This document shows positions 22,101 through 30,500 of a stretch of 64,000 nucleotides of DNA, piece by piece (position 1 is the first letter of the stretch; every line of letters begins with the position of its first letter). Made by a program: the position numbers and the translations under genes. The DNA is from Rhizaria sp. SCN 62-66 (Eukaryota > Rhizaria, unplaced), in NCBI GenBank assembly GCA_001724265.1, contig MEDY01000077.1:1-64000 (forward strand), in the 5' to 3' direction. The notes below the pieces were generated by a model, which worked only from the letters and a program-made list of their open reading frames with translations, was not told the DNA's origin and ran no database searches.

Positions 22101-22502
22101 ATTAATGTTAGAACATACATTATAGTTGAAAGATCACTTCGCGTGGTAGTCGATTAACGTGCTGTGATGAAAACAGAAAGTGGGGGCAAGTCGTACCTGA
22201 ATAGTCATCTCCGAGGCGATCTTAAAGCGTTGATCGTCGGTGCAAGACGTCATCAGCGGAACACGCTTCAGAAGATCGGCGCGCGACGCAATGAGTGACT
22301 TGTCGACGGAGTTCGCACCCGCAGTGGCGACGCATGTGCCGCAGCGGAAGCAGAAGACGGAGCCCTCGGGCAACACGGCTTGGCAGCTGTTGCACTTGAG
22401 GTAGCAGTTCTTCTTGCCGCATCCGGGGCAGAAGGAAAGCGCAGGCTCGGAGCAGGTGCCGCAGTCGCGGGTTACCTGCAGGCAGCTCGTGCAGCAGCTC
22501 AT
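19179..22502 (-). CDS. Cyclic-nucleotide-dependent protein kinase (PKG-type, three CNB domains)
   Basis: An AGC-family Ser/Thr kinase fused to its own cyclic-nucleotide sensors. Exons are 22502..22197, 22052..21667, 21444..19941 and 19796..19179 (phases 0, 2, 0), giving 937 residues and a TAA stop. Residues 3-58 hold paired CxxC motifs (CCTSC, CGTC, FCPGCG, KCNSC, FCFRCG), a zinc-ribbon-like start. CNB-A (about 90-215) has FGETALLRNEKRSATV. CNB-B (about 237-350) has FGELALLNSAPRAATV. CNB-C (about 360-500) has FGELALLYDQPRAASA. A Gln tract (about 547-595) precedes the kinase: GKGSFG (637-642), lysine K658, YRDLKPEN (D752), DFGFAK (D770), TWTLCGTPDYLAPE with activation-loop T783, and C-terminal NWDADF, close to the PKG ending GWDIDF. 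Only CNB-A carries the Ser/Thr after the phosphate-binding Arg typical of cGMP sites; B and C have Ala as in PKA regulatory subunits, so ligand preference is uncertain. Confidence 0.92.
19797..19940 (-). other. Intron 3 of PKG-type kinase gene
   Basis: GTACGT...TTTAG, 144 bp, phase 0, within the kinase domain; joins WVIFY to AASVLCTFEC just before YRDLKPEN. Confidence 0.9.
20352..20498 (-). repeat. CAG/CAA-type glutamine tract
   Basis: An impure run of CAG and CAA codons encodes about 49 mostly Gln residues in the linker between CNB-C and the kinase domain. The linker replaces the short autoinhibitory-to-catalytic connection of classical PKG. Confidence 0.9.
21445..21666 (-). other. Intron 2 of PKG-type kinase gene
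   Basis: GTACGT...CACCAG, 222 bp, phase 2, joining SETR to TTILTALSRCPLF between CNB-A and CNB-B. Confidence 0.85.
22053..22196 (-). other. Intron 1 of PKG-type kinase gene
   Basis: GTACGA...GCGCAG, 144 bp, phase 0, joining SEMTIQ to KFSDGVSIFHEGD inside CNB-A. Confidence 0.85.
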
Positions 22503-23312
22503 CGGGGTGGATGGAGGAGCAACTAGAAAGCTGAGCGCGGGGAGTTGAGGTTTAAACGGAGCTGAGACTGCATGTGGACAAGAACAGGGAAAGAGTTGTG
22601 CAAGACTGTTCAGAGTTATTTTGCAATTAAATTAAATTGTGAATCCATTAGAAAACGTTTTCCATACAAAATACGTGTCATTACCTCACCAAACGGAGAG
22701 ATTGTTGCATATATGAACGTCAAAGTTTGGTTGCTCTACCGATAGACGAATCTGCCAATGGCGCCACGTGCCGGTCAAAGACCGAAAATTTCAGGAAAGT
22801 CACTACTTTCAAGCGGATAGCTACATCATAGCAAGCAATCGTAATAACGGCTTCTAATTAGCATCGAGAATTACTCATTGTTTGTGCGTGCCCAGTTGAA
22901 GTGATAGTCGACATGTTTATTATGAAACTATGCAGGGTTAAGTGGTTGCTGTAGAGGACTTCGTCGGCCCGAAGACTCATCTCTATTCGCGGAAATGGAC
23001 GGAAAAACATCTTCGAAATCACGCAAGACCTAGTTTTCCATAGACGCGATAACATCTCTCATCGTATGAAAGCCACTATAGTTTGAGACGCGGTTATGAT
23101 AGCGGCATAATCAGACCTTCGTCACCGCAGTAAGTACAATGATGTGGTTGCTTTAGTAACACTGTCTGTCAACGATAGCAGACGGCCAAAGCGTCAGTCA
23201 ACGAAGACAAATCATGACTAACACGGATTCCAATAATTTGTTTAAAGCACGCCGTATCTCATAACGGCACAGCTGGCGATGCAGAAACGCAGAGCGTGCA
23301 GAGTATGCTGGC
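22503..23312. other. Spacer between kinase start and Mpv17-family gene 3' end
   Basis: 810 bp of AT-rich DNA. It holds the kinase promoter and leader and the 3' flank of the upstream minus-strand gene. No coding frame with family signal, no RNA gene recognised. Confidence 0.55.
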
Positions 23313-24868
23313 TCACGTGATGTTACGGCTACTGCTACTCGTCTTGGTGTTGCTGCTACCATGGTTATCACTATCATGGTTATCACTATCATGGCTATCA
23401 ACACGAATACTTGGACTGGTGGTGCTGCTGATGCTGTCACTGCTGGGATTGCTGATGAGACTATTATCAGTGTTGTGGCCATGCGTTGTTGTGGGCGGGC
23501 ACTGCTCGTCGCTATGCGGGTGTAAGTGATCGTGAGCAGAGTGACCATGGGCAGCGGCTAGAGTGACATCTAACCGGTGACTGGGGACGTGGGCGTGCGG
23601 GTGATTGTGATGGATGTGCCCCGCAGCGTCCAAGTACCCGTCCTGATCACCCTTAAACTGCGAGGCTACATATCCAGAACCACTGACAACCGCGCTCACA
23701 CTCCTCAACGCAGCATCAGTGCCGCAACTGCTACTGTTCACAACCGCATCGGCATCGCTGCCCAAAACGGCGGCAACATCCTTGCTCGACGAGCTGAAGA
23801 ACGGCAGATCAGGGAATCCGCGGTGCTGAATGAATGACAGCACCATGTTCTCGATCGTGGACACCGACGAGTTGAACATGAGCTGCCGGTTCACCGGAAT
23901 GAACTTGAAGGTGCAAGGAGCGACGAACGTCCACATAAGCTCGTCGAACGCCAGCGTCGGCAGGAAATCACTGCGCAAGAAGGGTGAACAGCAAATATGT
24001 CGTGATATGAATTGTGAGGATGTGTTGATGTGGGGATAGGCGAAACATTGTAGCGTCGTGTGAGTCGAGAGAAAGTGTCTCTGTGAGAGTGAATAGAGTC
24101 AGTGAACGTACGCCTTCATGCGTTTACCAAGTGTCTTCAGCGAATCGCCACCCTCAACAAGTGACACGCAGGGGAAAAACAGCGCTGTGACCACCGGCCC
24201 GTAGATCAGCTATGATCAGCAGTCAGGAGAGACAGACAAAGATGGTACAAAGGAGACAGAAACAAGAAATGATTTAGTGGAAATATACGCATGCAAGCCG
24301 TTCAACTAATATGGGGTAATTTTAAGTGGTATCAGCGCTGTAAATCTTAGCATGCATATTCAAATCTTCAAGTCATCGTTGCTACTGGGAAGTGTCAGAA
24401 GACGTACTTGTTCCATGGTGAACTTGGTCCCGATAAACCGCCAGGACCCGGGCTCAAAGTGCGGGAAGCGCGTGCGCACAAAGCGCTCGAGGAACGGGTA
24501 CCACACGGACCCGATAGGGCCAGTGACGCAGAAGCCGAACATGGAGACCGCCGCCCACCGCTTGAGCGCGAAACCCTCTGCAGAAGTGCCAACAAGAAAG
24601 TTCGAAAGGTCATAGTTAGGGCGCGTCATTGCAATCTAGATTCACCATCGTATGTCAAAGCGTTGATACGTTGTAAGCTTAGTTTGTTTTGAAACGAACC
24701 TTTGAAGAGCTTGAAGTTGCTCGTGTTGGCCGTTTCGGGACTGCGGTCGTAGACAAGGATCTCGAACGACTGGCAGATGGCATCACCAGTGCCGCAGATT
24801 GTGCCCGCGGCAACACACTGGCCAATGCGCTCATGGCGGGCCCAGAGACGGCCAAGTGCACTGAGCAT
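23313..24868 (-). CDS. Mpv17/PMP22-family membrane protein with His-rich tail
   Basis: Mpv17, Sym1 and PMP22 relatives are small four-helix proteins of the inner mitochondrial or peroxisomal membrane, proposed to form metabolite channels. Exons are 24868..24700, 24577..24408, 24209..24112 and 23970..23313 (intron phases 1, 0, 2), giving 364 residues and a TGA stop. Family landmarks are CVAAGTICGTGDAICQ, SMFGFCVTGPIGSVWYPFLE, FTMEQLIYGPVVTALFF, FDELMWTFVAPCTFKFIPVN and VLSFIQHR. The family body ends near residue 195, the usual full length. A further 170 residues follow, with a His-rich stretch (AAGHIHHNHPHAHVPSH, HGHSAHDHLHPHSDEQ) and an Asp/Ser/His tandem repeat; this resembles metal-binding loops of zinc transporters, though no metal role is shown. 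The ATG at 24868 sits directly before the first conserved helix. Confidence 0.85.
23360..23404 (-). repeat. 15-bp tandem repeat, three units
   Basis: The plus-strand unit catggttatcactat occurs twice exactly and a third time with changes. In the Mpv17-family frame it codes for a repeated Asp-Ser-Asp-Asn-His-type pentapeptide in the tail. Confidence 0.85.
23971..24111 (-). other. Intron 3 of Mpv17-family gene
   Basis: GTACGT...GCGCAG, 141 bp, phase 2. The split codon GC|T avoids an in-frame TGA at the start of the next exon, supporting this donor. Confidence 0.85.
24210..24407 (-). other. Intron 2 of Mpv17-family gene
   Basis: GTACGT...CATAG, 198 bp, phase 0, joining FTMEQ to LIYGPVV, a conserved family junction region. 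Confidence 0.85.
24578..24699 (-). other. Intron 1 of Mpv17-family gene
   Basis: GTTCGT...CTGCAG, 122 bp, phase 1, joining NFKLFK to EGFALKRWAAV. Confidence 0.8.
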
Positions 24869-25414
24869 ATAATGGATACGGAGCGAGTGTGCGGCCAGGG
24901 AAGGGATGGAGTGACGTCACGAAGTGCACAACGCGCTCGGTCGCAAGAGTCGGGATACTGATGTAGGACCAGCGCTGTCAGACGGGATTTATGTTTTGTA
25001 TCTGCGGGTATAAGTTGGGAAAACGAGTTCGACCAGTGAGTCGCGTAGTGAAGAGAAAAACGAAGAGTTTGATGAGGCGTAGCTGTTGACGAGGATATGC
25101 ACAAGGAGGAACTTCGGGGCGAATTCACGCGACGAATGTCTCGCATGAGAAAATGATCTTGAAATATATTATCTCAGCGCATGTTAAAAATGTTATATCA
25201 AGAGCTTGTGCTATTTGACGGAGGTTGTGAATGTATTCATTCATTTGAAATAACGCTTCTCCAAGGCACCGTCGATCGACGCACTTGGAGGGGCGGCCTG
25301 TCTGTAGCACGGTCATTTTGCATTTCGTCTTATATCTCGCTTGAATACGGTTTGTAAAGAAAATAACGTAGTCAACATAGACGCAAGTGCCTGTAATATA
25401 ATATATCGTCCACT
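24869..25414. other. Spacer between Mpv17-family start and MYND gene 3' end
   Basis: 546 bp with promoter of the Mpv17-family gene and 3' flank of the MYND gene. Mixed composition, no gene recognised. Confidence 0.55.
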
Positions 25415-26616
25415 TCAATCGCGGTCAAGATTGATCTGCAGCATGTCCTGTCCCTGGAACATGTCAGGCGCGGTGTTGATCAGGTCCATCACCGTCTTGA
25501 TAGGCGGCATGGGCTCAGTCAAGCAGCCAACGAACCCGCAGCCAAAGACGGCGAGCGTAACGAGCTCCTCGTTGCGCTTGGCCTTGTCGAGCTGCGTGCG
25601 CAGAGTGCGGAGAAGCTTGGCGTCGCGCAGGCCCTTGTTGGGGTGCTCGACGATGATCTCACTGCAAGAATAAACAAAAGGTGCAAAAACATATATATCA
25701 AGATGAGACATACACGTATTGGATTAAGTCCAAGGGATATAAAAATGACGGATGGAACATATCTTTGTACACAGATTTGGTTCGATTTAATAATGTTAAC
25801 GTACTTGTTGAACTCGTGCCAGGTGGTGTACAGCGCAATGAGCGAGCGGTCAAGCTTCTCGCCAGAGACAGGACGGGTGCGGCCAGTGATGCGGAAATCC
25901 GCCAGGGGGGTCTCGCTCTGAAGGAAAATAAAGCCGGGAACGTCGCCCACCTGCATGCCCTGTGAACACGCGGACGTAAAACAGTTGAAAGCAGATCATA
26001 GTGTGTGAGTTTGGAATAGAAAGAAACAGCGGTTCGAAGATCAATTGATGTTGGTTGCGTACCTGCATGACGGCAAATGGGCTGATCTGGAGCTGCAGCT
26101 TGTCAACGACCATGGCAAACAGCTCGTTGTCGTTCATCTCCGACTGCGAGATGACCTCGGGTAGCGCGGCCTTAGCGGCGTCGAGTGCGGCGGACGGCGA
26201 CACGGCGCCGCCCTCGGCCTCGGCCACGGCGGCCGCACCGACGGGGATCACGGAGCCGTCGTCATCGATTATGACGCGGTCGGCGTGGCACATGAGCTTG
26301 TGCAAGGGCCAGTCCTGGAGCTGGCACTCGCGGCTGTGGATAAATAGTATCACAAGAAAGACGAGGAGTAACGAAGAATTGAATGACAAGGTGGTTGGCG
26401 AGAGATCTTCGAGGGGATGTTTGAGTGTCATAAACCGAGTGTGAGGAGAGTACATAGCGTGTAAAAGATAAAATCATATATTTTTTATGGGAATACCTAC
26501 CTGCAGTACTGCGCAAGACGGCAGCGGCCGCACTTTTGGAACTTGGGAGGGTCGGTGTCGTAGTTGTTGCAGGCGGCGCGGCGGCAACGAATGGCAACCT
26601 TGTCAGTGGAAGACAT
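25415..26616 (-). CDS. MYND zinc-finger protein
   Basis: A 262-residue protein with an N-terminal MYND finger, a protein-protein interaction zinc module that usually binds proline-rich partners. Exons are 26616..26501, 26333..26063, 25959..25805 and 25661..25415 (phases 2, 0, 2), stop TGA. The finger reads CRRAACNNYDTDPPKFQ then KCGRCRLAQYCSRECQ and LQDWPLHKLMCH across the first splice, with all expected Cys/His positions. The remaining 210 residues match no family I know; they contain acidic DDDGS, an Ala-rich linker and a compact block with GDVPGFIFLQSETPLADFRI, LYTTWHEFNKNEIIVEHPN and LVTLAVFGCGFVGC. The start codon directly follows ttacag, an acceptor-like sequence. It is divergent from the giant gene, sharing a 0.9-kb intergenic region. 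Confidence 0.85.
25662..25804 (-). other. Intron 3 of MYND gene
   Basis: GTACGT...TTGCAG, 143 bp, phase 2; the split codon AA|T joins TWHEFN to EIIVEHP. Confidence 0.85.
25960..26062 (-). other. Intron 2 of MYND gene
   Basis: GTACGC...TCACAG, 103 bp, phase 0, joining SPFAVMQ to GMQVGDVPG. Confidence 0.8.
26334..26500 (-). other. Intron 1 of MYND gene
   Basis: GTAGGT...CCACAG, 167 bp, phase 2, splitting the MYND finger between YC and the following Ser. Confidence 0.9.
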
Positions 26617-27548
26617 CTGTAATTTCAGAGAGTATAAATAACAGAAATTGTGTGTTAGTGGCAGTTCTATTATAGGTCTGTACTCGCACTTGTGTTGACG
26701 GATGGTGTAGCATGTGCTCTCGTGTCAAAGATCACGCAACCTCCGTGCAGTCTCCACGCACGCCAACCCGCCCAGCAAGCGCACGGACTGAAGTCCAAAT
26801 TGTTATATACTGGATGGGAATGGATTAAAATTGGTGATTTCTCATTTAACCATGTGCATATCATATTATATATTTGACACACTCGTTGGACTGCTGATTA
26901 TGTCATGATATTCCTGAGTTTTGACCACGCGCCCAACCCGCTCTCTCATCTCATCACTGCATTTCGTAGGTCTCTGCAGAGACATGCAAATCAACTGCAA
27001 CTCAACCAATCGCGTGTGCAGAGTGTATGCTGGTTGAAGGTGCATGCATTGCCGCTAGTCTGCAAAAACGGTAATCTTGCTCTCGTAAGAGCGCACTCTG
27101 CTCCATGGCAAACTTCCTCGACACCGACAAATGCCACGCTCTCTAATTGAGCACCAAAAGGTACAAACCAATTAAAACGCGGGCGCATGATGGGTCTGGT
27201 GCGCATATATTGCTTGCATGATTGTATATTTAAGCTGCGTGTTCCCTGACTGCATTTGTGGTGGCGTGAGAGGTGACTGTGAGCGAACTTCAAGTCAGCA
27301 AGGGTCAACCAAATCCAGGTTTATACTCCTCCCAATCTCCGTCACTACAAACTTCAAGTCATGTTATAATAGTAAGATACTTTATTGTATATATCTTTTG
27401 AGCTACTACCTTTGAATGTTTTCTAATCACTCATGTTCACCTGGAGTTCTTCTTCCTTCCTCGACCCCACTGTAGCACACACCCAAACTAGCTTCTTCGT
27501 ACATTTCAGAGCTTATCGAAGAAAAAGCGCACTCACTTCACTGCTCAC
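26617..27548. promoter_or_regulatory. Divergent intergenic region of MYND gene and giant gene
   Basis: 932 bp between two start codons on opposite strands, so it must hold both promoters. It is AT-rich with no recognised gene. A TATA-like tatattatatat-type stretch lies near 26860-26880. Near the giant gene, cgtacatttcag at about 27500-27511 looks like an acceptor, so a 5' leader intron or other leader splicing is possible. Confidence 0.5.
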
Positions 27549-30500
27549 ATGTCTGAGCACAAGCCCGGCTTCGACCGAGGCGGTTCCGGCTCTGAGAAGA
27601 GACCGGAATCAAGTAGCACCGGATCTAACTTAAACCCAAGAGCAAGCTTCGCTGTTCCTCTAGGTCCCTCTCAACCTCATACTAGCAGCGTAAAAGCACC
27701 ACGGCAGTCTGACACAGGGGACGGCATATCTGCCATTAGGGCGCCTTTTAAGTCAGGTGTTCCCGGCATGGTCTTTAAGTCAAACAATGCGAAGACGACC
27801 GCCAATGTGAGCAACAGCGTCAAGAGTGACAGCAAGAGTAAGAGCTCGGATACTAGCCACTCCACTCACACACACGGCCCTGCATCGAGTATTCTTAGTG
27901 CAGGTGCTACAACTAGCGCAACAGCGAGTGCTGGGGCTGGTGCTGGTGCGGCCGCGGCTAGCGTGCCTCGGTTTGACGGCGCCTTCGCGCTATCCGCACT
28001 TGCACAGTCTCCCCACCCGCACTTCAACCCGCTGGTCACTGTCGCTGCCGTCAATGCCAACGGGGCAATCCCTAACACCACGAACGCGCAGTCGGGTGGC
28101 TTGAGCTCAAGCTCCAGCTCTCACGCTGATTCCATCTCGTCTGCGGATGCGAAGCTCTACAGCCCTGTGGCCGACGTCAATGCTAGAGTCAGTCGGCGAC
28201 TGGCGCGAGTGCCAGCGCTCACGGCCACAGTCGGTGCGACTTCGGCCGCTGTGGCCGAGGCCGAGACACGGGCAGAGGCTGAGGCCGAGGCAGAGGCGGA
28301 AGCGTTTGGCAGCATTGTTGCACACGCACGCGTTCAAGCACAAGGTGTGTGAAAAACGATCATTCAATGTGAATCTCAGTGATATAAAGGTGCGTGATGT
28401 GTGTTATTTTGTCACTATATTGTATCTTACATGTCTCATTACTTTATTGTTCAATTATCGCGCCTTTTAGAGTCGAGTTTGGCGATCGCGCTGGGTACGC
28501 AGCGGGCGTTTGACTTCCGGCAGGGTCGCTTAGGCGGCAACGCAACCGTGCTGAAGCGCGGCAGCGATACTGAATGCGCGTTCATGCGCGGCGTTGCTGC
28601 CATGAACACTGCGGGCGGCGTTGGCGCTGTGAGTGACAAGCTGTGGCTCAGCACAGGCACTTGCACGCAATCGCTCAGCTACATCTCCACAAGTCCAAGT
28701 TCTGGCGCCTACAGGACTGCAGATATGGACGCAAGCGCTGACATCAACACTGACGCGAACGGAAACCTTGTTGATGACCTGGGCAACAGCGCCAGTGGCA
28801 GCTTGCAGTCGCCCAATGCTCCGATCAGTCCAGCGAGCCTACAGTCTGAGCTGAGCACTGTGACTGGTGCTAGTGACAGGGCGAGCGTGACCGCAAGCGA
28901 GGACGTTAGCACTGCTAATCTCGAGAGTTTCCTGCAAGACTCCCCGGAACAGTCACCCCAGCCTCTGAGCGCTCAGTGGAAAGACTCGCGCTCGCTGCAG
29001 TCAACCGACGGCTCGATCGACGGTGCGACTCGCGCGGAGGGCGGTGTGATCCATACGTCTGGCCTCAGCGCCCCGCATGGCAATGACGGCGACAGTGGTG
29101 ACCACGGCGACAAAGATAGCAACAACAACAGGGACGGTGACAAAGCGGGCAAGAGCGATAACGACGGCTTTCAGCAAGACCTTGCGCAGAGGCAGAAAAT
29201 AAACGCCCAGAATGGCATTCCAACTGCTGCTGTCGAGCAACCGCGTCGCGCTAACGGCAACAGCGCCAATGCGGCTGCAAACAGCGACGCTAGCGCGGCT
29301 AGCCAGGGTGTCAATGAGAGCAATTCCACAAAACTTGTCCGAAGTCGCGCAGGCATTGAGTTGCTTCCGCTCAGCACGGACGCTGCTAACGGTGAGCAAA
29401 ACGACCGTGAGCAGCAGCAGCAGACGCATAGTAACCGTGATCAGGACCGGTGGCGCGTAGAAGACGACGGCAGCTACAGTTTGCTGCTGCAACAGGGCGA
29501 ATACCTAGCCTGTGTGCTTGCTGAGTCGGCAAACCTTCGCATCGCCACGTGCCAGGCGCCGCTGCCGGGATATCTCAGCAAGACGCCAGGCAGCGCGGCA
29601 TCCACTGAGTCGGCGTCATCGGCTTTAAGTCTGAACCTTAGTGCTGTGAACGAGTCAAGTCTCACCTGCGCTGATAAGGCGTCAGTGCGCCTAGCGGGGG
29701 CGCATGCTGATGAGGGCACGATTCAGACCGCAACTACCCACTCCACTACTGCTGCCAGTGGAACTGCTGCTGACGCATCGAGTGTCAGTATCAAGGAGTG
29801 GACGATACACTTGGACATGTGTTTGAGCTCTTTACCGCCGGAGGGAGAGACGTGGGCGCTTGTGAGCACGTACATGATGCCCGTTGCTCCAGAAACAAAC
29901 TCGAGCACCGATGTTGACAGTGTACGTGACAACAGCTCGAATCCTGGCCTGCATTCATCATCTGGCCCCGCGTCTGCTCGTAGCGCTCGTAAATCTGGCG
30001 CTGCATATGCTGAATCTCCCAGTGCCGACGCACAGCCTGCCGTTGATCCAGCTGGCGACCAACCGAGTGTTCAACAAACGGGGACTTTGTTGATTACGCC
30101 CACTGCCACCACGTCCACGGCAACGCCAACGGCCTCTGCCTGCGGGCCTCCGTCCCGCATCGTCGGCGCAATTATCACCGTTAACAGCGACGGTGGCATC
30201 GGCGCGCTGGGCGTTCACCACCTGCCCGACTCGGTGCTGGAGACGCGACCCGCCGTGCCAGTCGGCGAGAGCTGTCGCGTGACCGTGACGTGCGGCGCGC
30301 TGGGCGGGGTCCGCACCGTCAACACCTACATCGACGGGCTGTTGTGCGCAAGTGTCCCGCTGCCATCGCATCTCAACACGCTAGCCTCGGCGGTTGCGGC
30401 GGACGCAGGCTCAGCTGCAACAGCAGTACCTGTGCTGACATCAGTGACCGAGACAGTACCGACTGCGGACAACCTAAGCTTAGACTTTGTGTCGGCAGGT

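Noticed and set aside
23360-23404. 15-bp repeats as a regulatory site
   Set aside because: They lie in the coding tail of the Mpv17-family gene, keep frame and code a repeated peptide.
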